Shown here: positions 32,904 to 42,419 of the stretch, piece after piece
How the letters are laid out: every line of letters begins with the position of its first letter
How positions within the stretch are numbered: the first letter of the stretch is position 1
Assembly (NCBI RefSeq): GCF_900000175.1
Contig: NZ_CWGJ01000028.1
Coordinates: 222,066 to 268,999 of the forward strand
Direction of reading: 5' to 3'
Length of the DNA: 46,934 bases
Source: Estrella lausannensis
GTDB taxonomy: Bacteria > Chlamydiota > Chlamydiia > Chlamydiales > Criblamydiaceae
Position numbers and translations under genes: made by a program
The notes under the pieces: model-generated
Told to the model about the DNA's origin: nothing
What the model saw: the letters and a program-made list of their open reading frames with translations, nothing else
Databases searched by the model: none

Positions 32904-34308
32904 ATACAACGCTCTGGAAGATGTTCCCTTTTGATTCAGCAAGACGCTCTTCGGCCTCTAATGCCTTTTCAGAGGCTGTCAGGACGCGTGTATAGTCGGC
33001 CATCCCTTCCACATATTGCGTATTGGCAAGCGATGTGGCGCGTCTTGCCGCTTTGGCCATCTCCTCTAAGACGGTGACCTGATCGTGGAAATAGACGAAG
33101 GCTGCGAGGGCGTTTTCCGCTTCGGCATAAGCACTCAGCACGCTGTTTTCAAGTTCGGAGAGAAGCGAGTAGTAGATTGCCTTTTGGCGGATGACCTGAT
33201 TTTCCAGCCTGCCATAGTTGAGGATGGGCCATGAGAAGCTGGGGCCGTAGCTGAAAAAGAGGCTGTCGGATGAAAAAAACTTTCTGTCGGCTTTCGTTGA
33301 TTGTGTGGAGAAGGCGGACTCGAGACCGATCGAGCCGCTGATCGAAAGGCTGGGATAGAGCTCTGACTCCGCGATGCCGATTCTGGCAAGGCTCGACCTT
33401 GCGATCAGGGTCGCTCGCCTGATATCAGGACGTCGGCAAAGAAGGTCTGCAGGAACTCCGGCTGCCATCTGCAGAGGAGGGGGTGGAAGCGGATTGAAAT
33501 TGCAGGAGAGATTCCTCATTGTTTCAGGACTTTTGCCTGTCAAAACAGCCAGGGAATTTTCGGCATTGACCTTTTCCAGGAGTAGCAGCGGCTTTCTGGC
33601 TTCTGTCTCTTTTAGCAAAGCTTTCGCCTGCTGAACGTCTAAATCGGTGACATAGCCTGCTTCGAATCTGGCTGATGCAATTTCTAGTCCTCGTGCCTGG
33701 ATGCGGATGTTGTCATCTAAAATCAGTAGCCGCTCTTCGATGGTTTTTAAACGGAAGTAGGCCGAGGCGACATCGGCAGTGAGGATCACAAGGAAATCTC
33801 GGTAGTCTTCGATGCTAGCCGAGTAGTCCGCTTCGGCCGATTCGATGCCGCGTCGGAACTTTCCCCAAAAATCGAGCTCCCAGGAAGACTGGAAGCCGAG
33901 GAGCGCGTCTTTGAATTTCAGATCGGCAAGCTGGGTGTTCGGACCGTTTTTGGAAAGCTGTATATCGTAATGGGAGCCGAATGCTCTTTGCTGCTGCGGG
34001 AAGAACTCCCCGACGGCGATCCCAAGAGCGGCCCTTGCTTCTTCGATGCGCCAAGCCTTGGCGGTGAGTGTGGCATTGGAGAGGCGAGCCGTCTCGATGA
34101 GGTAGGTTAGCGTGGGGTCATCGAATTGAGTCCACCAATGGCTTAAGTCTTCTTCGCCGCTTGTGACACGGGCATTGTCTTCAGTCCATTCATGGTAAGA
34201 TGTCACACCGGGTGATTTCCAGTCCGGGCCTACTTTGCCGCACGATGTCGTCAGACAAAATAGCGTAGGCAACGAAGCGATGAGGGCGCAGAGTCTCTTA
34301 GTGTTCAA
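32872..34308 (-). CDS. RND efflux outer-membrane factor, NodT/OprM-type lipoprotein
   Basis: 478 aa. The signal peptide ends in the lipobox LTTSC near residue 23, then KVGPDWKSPG, typical of NodT/OprM proteins (usually VGPDYxxP). Two TolC-type repeats follow, with the usual segments WWTQFDDPTLTYLIETARLSN, RIEEARAALGI, and GVPADLLCRRPDIRRATL in the middle. Trimers of this family form the outer-membrane channel of tripartite efflux pumps. It is the last gene of the operon and overlaps the RND gene by 11 bp. Its 3' end overlaps the convergent LysR gene by 32 bp, so transcription of one could interfere with the other. Confidence 0.93.
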   Translation of the reverse strand: MNTKRLCALIASLPTLFCLTTSCGKVGPDWKSPGVTSYHEWTEDNARVTSGEEDLSHWWTQFDDPTLTYLIETARLSNATLTAKAWRIEEARAALGIAVGEFFPQQQRAFGSHYDIQLSKNGPNTQLADLKFKDALLGFQSSWELDFWGKFRRGIESAEADYSASIEDYRDFLVILTADVASAYFRLKTIEERLLILDDNIRIQARGLEIASARFEAGYVTDLDVQQAKALLKETEARKPLLLLEKVNAENSLAVLTGKSPETMRNLSCNFNPLPPPPLQMAAGVPADLLCRRPDIRRATLIARSSLARIGIAESELYPSLSISGSIGLESAFSTQSTKADRKFFSSDSLFFSYGPSFSWPILNYGRLENQVIRQKAIYYSLLSELENSVLSAYAEAENALAAFVYFHDQVTVLEEMAKAARRATSLANTQYVEGMADYTRVLTASEKALEAEERLAESKGNIFQSVVSTYKSLGGGW

Positions 34309-37300
34309 CGGGGGCCTCCTGGTCGCTTTCGATTTTATAGAGAATCGCGTACAGGACAGGTGTTAAAATCAGCGTCAGAAGCGAGCCGATGGCAAGCCCT
34401 CCCATGATGGAAACGGCAAGTCCTACCCAAAAAACGTCCGACAGCAGCGGAATCACTCCCAAAAATGTTGTTCCGGCCGCCAGCATCACCGGTCTTGCTC
34501 TTTGGATGGTCGCTTCGATGATCGCCTCGCGTCGGCTCATGCCTTTTTGTAAATTCTCTGTGCAGGCGTCGATCAAGATGACGATGTTCTTGTTCATCAT
34601 CCCGGCGAGGCTCATCGCGCCCAAGAGGGCAACAAACCCGAAGGGTACATTGAAAAGAAGAAGGCCGAAGGTGACGCCGATAATTGAAAAGGGGATCACC
34701 AAGAGAATGAGGGTGACAGGTCTTAAATCGTTGAATACTAACACCAGTATCAGAATGATCAGCATGATGGCAGGGATGACCCCCGGCACCAACTCCTTTT
34801 GTGCAGTTTTAGAGCTGTCTTCCTCACCGCCCCATTTAAGTTCAAAACCCTTGTTAAGAGGAGCGCTGAATATTTCCTTTTCGACGCTTTCCTTAAGTTC
34901 CGGAAAGGTGGCGTCAAACGTTGCCGCTCCCTGGATGGCCGTTTCCCGTTTTCTGTTATAATGAATGATCAGAGGATCTTCCCAGTTAAAGGCGACATCG
35001 GTAACGACTTGAGTCAGTGGTGTCGAGTTGATCGAGTCGCTCGGCTTTACCTGGACTAAATTGAGCTTGGAAATCAGGTTTTTCCTTTCGTTTGACGGAC
35101 TTCTCATGATGATGGGGTAGAGATCCTTACCCTCACGGTAGAGTCCGACATGGATGCCATCGTGGCTGCGTTTTAGAGAATCGGCAAGGTCTTCACGGTC
35201 AATCGAGGACCAGCGCCCCTTTTTTTGGTCGTAGGTTGCATCGATTTTGAGCACTTTGTTTTGAGTATCGAGCCGGAAGTCTGTGGCATAGGGTGATCCC
35301 GCGGCAATGTTTTTGATCTCTTCCGCCTGCTCACGAAGGGCGTTTAGATCCGCATCGGCCGGCCCTAAAACGCGCAGCTCAAACGGCCACGGATTCGAAG
35401 GGCCGAGGCCATATTTCCGGAATCTGCCGGCGGCATCCGGCACGATCTGTGCCAACTTGGGCGATAGCCAGGCTATGAAGGGATCGACCATGGTGTAGTC
35501 TTTGAAGTTGACGATAAGCTGCCCATAATTGGAGTAGGGCTGCTCGGAATCGACAGGGAGGTAGAAACGAGGCGGTCCGGCTCCGATAAAGGCTGTCACG
35601 CCCGTCACCGAATCATTTTTTAAAATCTCTTCGCTGAGTTTCAAGGCGTCTGCTTTAGTTTTGTAGATACTCGTGCCTGACGCTTCCCAGAGATCGACCA
35701 TCAACTGATTACGGGCAGCCTGAGGGAAGAAAAGCTGCCTGACAAAACCGAATGAGAAAAGGGAGAGAACCAACAGACCGGTAAAGAGGGCAAGGACGAA
35801 GTACTTCCTATTAATGCATTGGTTAAGTAGGGATTTGAACTTCTTGTAGAAGGGAGTGTTGAATTCTTCATTTTCGTTTTGATTATCCTTACCTGCAGGT
35901 TCCGGCAAAAAGTCGATGCATTGCAGAGGTGTGATTACAATCGAGATGAGCCAACTGATGAGCAGCGAGCTGCCGACGATTGTAAATAGTGAGCGCAGGT
36001 ACTCGCCTGCATTGGCCTTCGATACAAAGATAGGAAAGAAAGCCAAAGCTGCGATCAGGGTCGCGGCGAGGAGCGCCATGGCCGGTCCTGCGGCAGATTC
36101 GAGTGCTGCCGTGATTCTGTCCTTTCCCTGCCGCATCTTCACGGCCATTCCATCCGCGATAACGATGGAGTTATCGACCATCATACCCATGGCGATGATG
36201 AGGGCTCCAAGAGACATCCGGTGCAGGGGCTCTCCGATGATAAACATGAAGGCAAAAGTGGCTAAAACAACCAAAATCAGGTCGACGCCAATGATCATGC
36301 CCATCCTGAATCCGGAGGGGATAATCAGCACGATCAGCACAATGACAAACGATTCAATCAGGCTGATGACAAAGCTATTCACCGACTCTTCAACGTAGGT
36401 GGATTGCCAGGATATCTTCTCCATAGTAATCCCGATGGGCAGCTTTGTAGAAATTTCTTCCATCGCTTTGTCGAGAGCCTTGCCTACGTCCACAATATTG
36501 GAGTCTTCCAATCCTGCTGCGATAATTCCGATGGCAGGTTTACCGTTGAATAGCATCATCGTCAGAGGCGGGTCGGCATATCCGCGTTCGAGATCGGCGA
36601 TATTGCGGACGTGGACGACTTTGGAGCCGGCATCCTGAAGGGTGAGAATACTCTCTTCCAGCGAGCTGCCCTCTTCCCGCCTCTCTTTGACTAGGTTGTT
36701 TAAAATGTCTTGCGTTTTGGGAACTAGGATAACCTCTTTGATCTCTTCGGGCGACGTGAATTCGCCGGTGGGATTCATCCTGAACCTTAAGCGTTCCACA
36801 TCCATCGAGCCGGCGTTCACAACGGCATTTTGCTTCTTGAGTGTGGAGCTGATCGTGTTCAGGGTGATGTTGAGCCCCTTGATCTTCTCTTCAGATATAT
36901 TCAGATAGATAACCTTGTCCTGAACCCCCCAAAAATCCACGCGCGCCACATTTTTAACGAGTGAAAGGTCCCTGCGGATATCTTCGGCATACTTTTCGAG
37001 CTCCCTCATAGTAAATCCGTCGCCGACTAAGGCAAACATGAATCCGTAGACATAGCCGAAGTCGTCGTTGACCAAGGGAGCGGAAACACCGGGAGGGAGC
37101 TTTCTCGAAGCGTCGCTCATTCGTTTTCTTAAGTTGTCCCACACTTGAGGCAAATCTTTGGACCAATAGCTGTCTTTGATGGTTACTTTGATGATGGAAA
37201 TTCCTGCTCTCGATATGGAGTAGAGCTCTTTGACCTCACCCATCCGTTGCAGCTCAGCCTCCAATACTTCCGTAACCTCCTTTTCCACTTCCAGGGGAGT

Positions 37301-37468
37301 GGCTCCAGGGTATTCAGTGATGACGGTCGCTACTTTGATTGAAAAATTGGGGTCTTCAAGTTTACCCAGGAAGAACAGACTGGCGATGCCTCCCACGAAG
37401 ATGAGAGAAGTGATAAAATAGACGCTGATCCTGTTGTTCAATCCCCATTCGATGAGCCCTTTTAACAT
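34298..37468 (-). CDS. RND-family efflux permease (AcrB/HAE-1-like)
   Basis: 1056 aa, the expected length, with the RND layout: TM1, a ~300-residue periplasmic loop, TMs 2-6, a second large loop, TMs 7-12. The opening NNRISVYFITSLIFVGGIASLFFLGKLEDPNF is typical, and TM4 carries GMGMMVDNSIVIADG, where the proton-relay Asp pair of AcrB is present as Asp-Asn. TM10-11 contains SLAGMMNKNIVILIDA. It pumps drugs or other hydrophobic compounds from the periplasm or inner membrane using the proton gradient. The middle gene of the operon: 7 bp after the membrane-fusion gene and overlapping the outer-membrane gene by 11 bp. The Asp-Asn variant is common in some RND subgroups and does not by itself imply loss of function. 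Confidence 0.95.
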   Translation of the reverse strand: MLKGLIEWGLNNRISVYFITSLIFVGGIASLFFLGKLEDPNFSIKVATVITEYPGATPLEVEKEVTEVLEAELQRMGEVKELYSISRAGISIIKVTIKDSYWSKDLPQVWDNLRKRMSDASRKLPPGVSAPLVNDDFGYVYGFMFALVGDGFTMRELEKYAEDIRRDLSLVKNVARVDFWGVQDKVIYLNISEEKIKGLNITLNTISSTLKKQNAVVNAGSMDVERLRFRMNPTGEFTSPEEIKEVILVPKTQDILNNLVKERREEGSSLEESILTLQDAGSKVVHVRNIADLERGYADPPLTMMLFNGKPAIGIIAAGLEDSNIVDVGKALDKAMEEISTKLPIGITMEKISWQSTYVEESVNSFVISLIESFVIVLIVLIIPSGFRMGMIIGVDLILVVLATFAFMFIIGEPLHRMSLGALIIAMGMMVDNSIVIADGMAVKMRQGKDRITAALESAAGPAMALLAATLIAALAFFPIFVSKANAGEYLRSLFTIVGSSLLISWLISIVITPLQCIDFLPEPAGKDNQNENEEFNTPFYKKFKSLLNQCINRKYFVLALFTGLLVLSLFSFGFVRQLFFPQAARNQLMVDLWEASGTSIYKTKADALKLSEEILKNDSVTGVTAFIGAGPPRFYLPVDSEQPYSNYGQLIVNFKDYTMVDPFIAWLSPKLAQIVPDAAGRFRKYGLGPSNPWPFELRVLGPADADLNALREQAEEIKNIAAGSPYATDFRLDTQNKVLKIDATYDQKKGRWSSIDREDLADSLKRSHDGIHVGLYREGKDLYPIIMRSPSNERKNLISKLNLVQVKPSDSINSTPLTQVVTDVAFNWEDPLIIHYNRKRETAIQGAATFDATFPELKESVEKEIFSAPLNKGFELKWGGEEDSSKTAQKELVPGVIPAIMLIILILVLVFNDLRPVTLILLVIPFSIIGVTFGLLLFNVPFGFVALLGAMSLAGMMNKNIVILIDACTENLQKGMSRREAIIEATIQRARPVMLAAGTTFLGVIPLLSDVFWVGLAVSIMGGLAIGSLLTLILTPVLYAILYKIESDQEAPVEH

Positions 37469-37475
37469 ACGGAAG

Positions 37476-38645
37476 CTATTGCCTCGTTTCCGGCAATGCT
37501 AGGGGCGCGTTGTACTCTTCGATCTCGCCGCTGTCATTGAGCCTTACTTGTTTTATAGTGATTTTTTGTCCTTCCCTGAGGGTGTGTACGCCTGATGTGA
37601 TGATCCACTCACCGGGTTTTACTCCCTCTTCGATCACGATGCCGCGGCTTGTCATGGACCCCTTCTTTACAGGAGCTTTGATGGCCTCTTTGGTGTCTTC
37701 TTTGAATTTGAAGACAAACTCCTCTTTGCCATTTTCAGAGAAAAGGGCTTGGGCGGGCAAAATGATTTTCCTTTCTTTATCCTTTCCCTCATCGTTCCAT
37801 ATCGCTGTTCCGGTCATGCCAGAGAGGAGGGGATATCCTTCAGGCTGATAAATCAAGAGGGTTACAGGAAAGGTGCTGGTGGTTGAGCTGGCCTCGGTTC
37901 CAATTTCGGAAATTTTCGCCGGGTGCCATTTTCCCGGATATGCGTCGAACTCCACCTTTAGGGAGGAAATCTCAAAGATTTTGCCGATCATCTTTTCGGG
38001 AACATCAATCACCATCTCGATGGCATCGCTACCGAGGAGACGCATTATCGGCTGTTTGGCTTTGATGTATTCAAAGTTCTGTACGTAGACGGCGACGATT
38101 GTGCCATCGAAGGGAGCTTTGAGAGAGGCGTAATCGAGGTTGTTTTTCGCGGCTCTCTCCTCTGCCATCAGGGATTTTATCTGTCCTCTCAGCTCGTTGA
38201 CGGTTTCCTTTTTTTGATCCAGCAGCACTTCGCTGATGGCGCCCCTGTCTTGCTGGTAAAGGCGCTCGGAGCGACTGTAGTCATTTTCGGCAAATCGGAG
38301 CGCTGCTTCCGCCCTCTCCTTTTTCCCCAAGATGTTTTCCAGAGCCGTCTCAAAATCTTCCGTATCCAGTCGGGCGATGGTATCTCCCTTTTTGACGCTG
38401 TCGCCTACCTGGGCTGTGCGCTCATGCATCAGCCCATCGACACGGAAGGAGAGATTCACCCGTCTCGAAGCCCTTGTCTTTCCGGGAAAAAGCAGAGGTT
38501 TAATGATCTCTTCCTCTTGCGCCAAGATCGCCATTGCCGGCCGGGCCTGCTGAGCGGCTTCCTGCTTTTTACAACCGGAGGTTAGGAGCGCTAGGGTCAG
38601 CGGTAGCAGTAAGATGGAGACAAACAATGATTTGGCAGTCATCAT
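37476..38645 (-). CDS. RND efflux periplasmic adaptor (membrane-fusion protein), lipoprotein
   Basis: 389 aa. The signal peptide has the lipobox LLTSGC (Cys ~25), so the adaptor is lipid-anchored. The body has the MFP order: first half of a barrel-sandwich domain (RVNLSFRVDGLMHERTAQVGDSVKKGDTIARLD), a coiled-coil hairpin (residues ~95-165), second half (ASLKAPFDGTIVAVYVQNFEYI), then beta-barrel and membrane-proximal domains. It links the RND pump to the outer-membrane channel. First gene of the operon; the promoter must lie in 38646-38911. Substrate not predictable. Confidence 0.93.
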   Translation of the reverse strand: MMTAKSLFVSILLLPLTLALLTSGCKKQEAAQQARPAMAILAQEEEIIKPLLFPGKTRASRRVNLSFRVDGLMHERTAQVGDSVKKGDTIARLDTEDFETALENILGKKERAEAALRFAENDYSRSERLYQQDRGAISEVLLDQKKETVNELRGQIKSLMAEERAAKNNLDYASLKAPFDGTIVAVYVQNFEYIKAKQPIMRLLGSDAIEMVIDVPEKMIGKIFEISSLKVEFDAYPGKWHPAKISEIGTEASSTTSTFPVTLLIYQPEGYPLLSGMTGTAIWNDEGKDKERKIILPAQALFSENGKEEFVFKFKEDTKEAIKAPVKKGSMTSRGIVIEEGVKPGEWIITSGVHTLREGQKITIKQVRLNDSGEIEEYNAPLALPETRQ

Positions 38646-38758
38646 TTTTTTGCTTTGGTGGCGAGTTAAACGGATTGTGTAAATTGTTTTTTATAAACTT
38701 GTTTCATATAAATCAAGGGTAACTGATGGATGGGATGATGAGGAGAGATTTGGGTATG

Positions 38759-38802
38759 CACCGATTGTGTCTAAAAATTTTACTTTGAGAACCTCTCCGG
38801 GA
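38759..38802. repeat. Dispersed inverted-repeat element, degenerate minimal copy
   Basis: CACCGATTGTGTCTAAAAAT faces TACTTTGAGAACCTCTCCGGGAT: the same layout as copy 5 with several substitutions. It lies in the 266-bp gap between the efflux operon and the CsaA-like gene. Confidence 0.4.
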
Positions 38803-38805
38803 TTA

Positions 38806-38828
38806 CAAGAGTGCGACTTGCACTCTTG
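38806..38828. terminator. Hairpin downstream of the CsaA-like gene
   Basis: CAAGAGTGC (38806-38814) pairs perfectly with GCACTCTTG (38820-38828) around a 5-nt loop. It sits 84 bp beyond the CsaA-like stop codon and upstream of the efflux operon. No T-run on the minus strand, so termination is only one possibility. Confidence 0.45.
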
Positions 38829-38911
38829 GGGAGTCATCTTTTTGCCAAAAGGACAATTTTAATTAGCTTTCATTGGATCTAAGCAGAGTTGGAGCCGGAT
38901 AACTTCACCCT

Positions 38912-39247
38912 TTACAGAAGCCGTGTCCCATTTTCCACTTTTCTTTCAGGGATTGCCAAGACGACCTCTTCGCCTTCGATAAAACCCATGGTCAGTACCT
39001 CTGAAATGAAGGGGCCGATTTTTTTGGTCGGAAAATTGACAACGCAGAGAACCTGCTTGCCGATAAGATCTTCTAGCGAGTAGAGCTTTGTGATCTGTGC
39101 AGAGGAGCGCTTTATTCCGATGAAAGGACCTAAGTCGATTGTAAGCTTGTATGCCGCTTTTTTCGCTTCGGGAAAGGGCTCTGCGCTTAGGATGGTACCC
39201 GCAACGATATGAACCTTCTCAAAGTCTTTCCATTCAATCTGATCCAT
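38912..39247 (-). CDS. CsaA-like tRNA-binding domain protein
   Basis: 111 aa, the length of a stand-alone EMAP/tRNA-binding OB fold. It starts [37 protein letters not shown], with the family's FPEAKKPAYKL-like block, then [41 protein letters not shown] (conserved region) and the closing [16 protein letters not shown]. CsaA proteins bind tRNA and have been described as chaperones with a secretion link in Bacillus. Cytoplasmic. Single gene, with no partner evident in the neighbourhood. Confidence 0.9.
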   Translation of the reverse strand: MDQIEWKDFEKVHIVAGTILSAEPFPEAKKAAYKLTIDLGPFIGIKRSSAQITKLYSLEDLIGKQVLCVVNFPTKKIGPFISEVLTMGFIEGEEVVLAIPERKVENGTRLL

Positions 39248-39507
39248 AAAAAATACAAAATCCTTACGTAATTAGTGAGAAGAGGCTAACTCTTTCATGT
39301 GTGAGAGAAGAAAGTATACGACTTCAGTTTGTTCGCAATCTCTGATATACACCGCACGCTAAATGTGAGATACTCACGTTAACACGCCTGCCAAGAGATT
39401 GCTGTCACGGCAGACAAGAGCTATTGGCTGGAATTTTTCATCATGACACTCAGCGGCAGGGTATGCCAGGCAAATCCTTCATGGAGGGCGTCTTTCACAT
39501 AGGTCTA

Positions 39508-41343
39508 TCAGGTACGGGGAGGGCTCCACGCGTATTCCTTAAATAGGCACAGGTCTTTGAAGCCAAAATTTTCATAAAGCAATTTTCCTTCCTTGGACGA
39601 GAGAAGAACGGCCATCAGATAGCCGCGTTCCTTCGCTCTCTCAAGCAGGTGTTCCATCATCGCTCTTCCATATCCTTTCCGCCTCTCCTCAGGATGGACG
39701 GCCACATAGTATATTCCGGCGACATTCGCTGATAAGACAAGCATCCCGGTCGCTATCGGTTTACCCTCGATAGCTGCTGTATGCATTTCAAAAGGGCTGT
39801 CTCCGTTGTAGAGTATCTCGGGGAGTGGGGAGTATATTTGCTGATAAGCATGTGGAGAAATGTTTACACTTTCCAATACTTTACAGAATTCCAGGAGGTC
39901 CTCTTTGTTCTTACAGCGCTTAAGTGTAAGTCCGGCGGGAGTTTGAGTTTTAGTAAAATCGTCCATGGGCATAGCCATCCCGATATCTTCCTCTTTGAGA
40001 TGAAGACCTGCTGCTTTTAGATGCTGGTCTAAGTCCGCTGGCTTATCGGAGGGGCCGATCCAGAAGGAGAAGGGAAGTTTTTGAGAGGTGTAGAGATCGG
40101 TGATCAACTTCACGCGGTGGGCAGCTTTGGCTTTTGGAAAGTTGGCAGCCAAGACGATGTTGAAGGTGTCATCGTTAATGTTCGAGCGCAGGCATACAGC
40201 GTCTTTTTGAAAGACGATCTCCATGTTCGGCACGTATTTGGCAAAGGTGGTCATCTGCCGGAGCATGTTCAGCTCCAGAGCCTTCAGCACTTCATCCGGG
40301 GTCCAGTTTTCCTTTTTGAGGGGCGCTTCCGGCGCAGATATTCTCTCTGAAAGGGCTTCTGCCGCTTTGATGTCGATCAATTTAATGGCGAGCTCTTTCC
40401 CGAGGCAGTAACGCTGGATATTGGAGGGAAATTTCTCTGCAAGAGCCAGTTTGAGTTTGGAGTAGGAATCGCGATCTTCTTTATTTTCTTTCAAGTACTT
40501 AGAGAAGCGCAGGTGCCTTTCCGTTTCGGGGTCGGATTCCTCGAAGATGTGCAGGTTGACAGCTGTTGTCCCTCGTTTTGTAAAAAAGCGGCGTCCTCTC
40601 ATCCCATATTCGCCAAGGGCTTCATAGTTAAGAGCGGAAGAGAGGTTTCCTGTTGCATCGAGAAGGGTCATATCGGGGACCGTTCCCAAAATATCGATGA
40701 TTGGTTTCGCAAAGCAACCCGGAATCGCTGTGCTGCCGATATGATAGAAACGAATGCCCACATTTTTAAAGGCTTCGCTGAGTTTGTTTTTCTCTTCTTC
40801 AAATTGCCGGGCCCACTCTTCTCGGTAGGGGACAACTTCAATTTTTTGCAGCAGATAGATTGAAACAGGAATATCGAATAAGACAGTTTTCTTCCAGGGC
40901 CGCATCCCGAGGCGCTCGGCGATAGCCAGGCCCTTTTGGTTTCTGGGGTCGACCATCGTGATTATTTCATTGATGTGAAGCCGGGCGAAGGCGTGATCCG
41001 CGATTGCGGAAGCCGCTTCCAATCCAAGTCCTTTACCCCAAAAATCTTGAGAGAGACGGTAAGCAAGTTCGATTTTGCTCTCTCCTTGAATACTTTGTGA
41101 CAGAAGGCCGGCTAGGCCGATCAGAGAACCGCTCTTTTGCTCTTCGATGGCATAGAGGCCGAAACCGAAACGGGCATGGTGATCCATGATCCGTTGCAGG
41201 TAATTCATCGCTTCTTTTTCTTCTTTAAGGGGGCCGGTTAGCGAGAAGCGTACGATGTCTTCATCCGCGAGAATAGGAGCTAGTTTGTATAGATCGTCTT
41301 TTGTTAACGTGCGGATTTTGAGCCGCTCTGTCAGGATGTCCAT
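39508..41343 (-). CDS. Three-domain fusion: GNAT acetyltransferase - GrpB - GNAT acetyltransferase
   Basis: 611 aa. Residues ~1-165 are a RimJ-like GNAT domain (LTERLKIRTLTKDDLYKL, IELAYRLSQDFWGKGLGLEAA with the acetyl-CoA loop, ERLGMRPWKKT). Residues ~168-335 are a GrpB/UPF0157 nucleotidyltransferase-like domain (VVPYREEWARQFEEEKNKL, FYHIGSTAIPGCFAKPIIDIL). From ~355 to the end is a second, longer GNAT region with a canonical acetyl-CoA site (YYVAVHPEERRKGYGRAMMEHLLERAKERG) and GFKDLCLFKEY. The frame is continuous, with no stop or shift at the junctions. GNAT-GrpB two-domain fusions are known; a third, distinct GNAT here is unusual. Substrates unknown; modification of a small molecule or aminoacyl group is plausible. 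Confidence 0.87.
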   Translation of the reverse strand: MDILTERLKIRTLTKDDLYKLAPILADEDIVRFSLTGPLKEEKEAMNYLQRIMDHHARFGFGLYAIEEQKSGSLIGLAGLLSQSIQGESKIELAYRLSQDFWGKGLGLEAASAIADHAFARLHINEIITMVDPRNQKGLAIAERLGMRPWKKTVLFDIPVSIYLLQKIEVVPYREEWARQFEEEKNKLSEAFKNVGIRFYHIGSTAIPGCFAKPIIDILGTVPDMTLLDATGNLSSALNYEALGEYGMRGRRFFTKRGTTAVNLHIFEESDPETERHLRFSKYLKENKEDRDSYSKLKLALAEKFPSNIQRYCLGKELAIKLIDIKAAEALSERISAPEAPLKKENWTPDEVLKALELNMLRQMTTFAKYVPNMEIVFQKDAVCLRSNINDDTFNIVLAANFPKAKAAHRVKLITDLYTSQKLPFSFWIGPSDKPADLDQHLKAAGLHLKEEDIGMAMPMDDFTKTQTPAGLTLKRCKNKEDLLEFCKVLESVNISPHAYQQIYSPLPEILYNGDSPFEMHTAAIEGKPIATGMLVLSANVAGIYYVAVHPEERRKGYGRAMMEHLLERAKERGYLMAVLLSSKEGKLLYENFGFKDLCLFKEYAWSPPRT

Positions 41344-41743
41344 GCTACACCGGTGTAAGATTACCTGATTTTATCAGGGGAGTTGATCGATGAAAAGATT
41401 TTTTAACAATTGGTTTGCTATTTAGTATTGTTGACTAGGTTGTCGATTTGTATCTTAAACATATCAAGCAGTTTATGGGTTTTTGATGGGACTTCCATCC
41501 TGCAGTAAAGTCGGCTATGGATCGCAATTGGGCTTAAGTGGCCATTTTACTGGAAACCCTCTTCCGTCGTCATGATAGTTTTTCTAAGATGTTACGGCCA
41601 AGAGAAATAGTCAATTTTAAGGAAGCGAAACAAACAATCGAAGGCGATAGCCTCTTTTTCATTTGAATAGAGGCGGGTGCAGAGGACTATACTGAAAGAT
41701 TCATTTCTTTCCCGTGGAAGCGGGCTAAACCATCTTTCGTCTG
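41344..41743. other. Intergenic stretch, nothing firm recognised
   Basis: About 400 bp between two minus-strand genes. No frame is open for a meaningful length. A weak inverted pair CAGTAAA/TTTACTG (41503-41552) is visible but too short to interpret. It probably contains the promoter of the fusion gene. Confidence 0.4.
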
Positions 41744-42334
41744 TTACTTAGGTTTTCCCGAGATGAGATGGCAGTCTTGTAGGTGGTCATCGACAAGCCC
41801 CACTGCCTGCATATAGGCATACATGATGGTGGAGCCGACAAAATTCATGCCGCGTTTTTTCAAGTCTTTGGAGAGAGCGTCGCTCACCTCCGTCTTGGTG
41901 GGCAGCTCTTTTATGGATTTTTTTCTTTTGGAAGAGGAGACTTTCGGGCAGAATTTTTTTAGGTAGCTGGCAAAGGAGCTAAACTCTTTTTGGATAGCGA
42001 GGAATGCGATGGCGTTTTGTCTCGCGCTCCATATTTTTAATCGGTTACGGACTATCTCGGGATTTTGCGTAAGTCCTTCCAGTTCCTGATCGCTCATGGT
42101 GGCAACTTTTTTTGGATCGAAGGCATGGAAGGCTTTTCTGTACCCCTCTCTTTTTTTGAGAACAGTCTCGAAACTGAGGCCAGCCTGTGCGCCCTCGAGA
42201 ATCAGCATCTCAAAGAGGTGGCGGTCGTCGCTTGATGGGACGCCCCACTCATGGTCATGGTAGTTTGCCAAAAGCTCTTGGCCTTCCTTGCCGCCGAAGC
42301 AGCGTTTTTTTCCATCGATGCCGTCTATCGTCAT
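41744..42334 (-). CDS. tag: DNA-3-methyladenine glycosylase I (Tag)
   Basis: 196 aa from ATG 42334, the usual Tag length. It begins DGKKRCFGG, with the N-terminal zinc-binding Cys, then YHDHEWGVPSSDDRHLFEMLILEGAQAGLSFETVLKKREGYRKAF (core region with the active-site Glu in LEGAQAGLSW-type motif, here F for W), and ends near MYAYMQAVGLVDDHLQDC with the zinc-binding His and Cys. It removes 3-methyladenine in base excision repair. The frame continues to 42463, but that extension lies over the next gene and is not conserved in the family. No clear Shine-Dalgarno. Confidence 0.92.
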   Translation of the reverse strand: MTIDGIDGKKRCFGGKEGQELLANYHDHEWGVPSSDDRHLFEMLILEGAQAGLSFETVLKKREGYRKAFHAFDPKKVATMSDQELEGLTQNPEIVRNRLKIWSARQNAIAFLAIQKEFSSFASYLKKFCPKVSSSKRKKSIKELPTKTEVSDALSKDLKKRGMNFVGSTIMYAYMQAVGLVDDHLQDCHLISGKPK

Positions 42335-42419
42335 AAAGTACTGCCTGTTTATGGATGAGCATACCAAACAGCAGTATCGAAGTGAACAGAAAACGGCAGT
42401 CGATGGACAAGGGCGAGTG

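Noticed and set aside
41503-41552. Inverted pair CAGTAAA/TTTACTG upstream of tag
   Set aside because: Seven-base arms about 36 bp apart are expected by chance in a 400-bp AT-moderate stretch; no link to a neighbouring gene.
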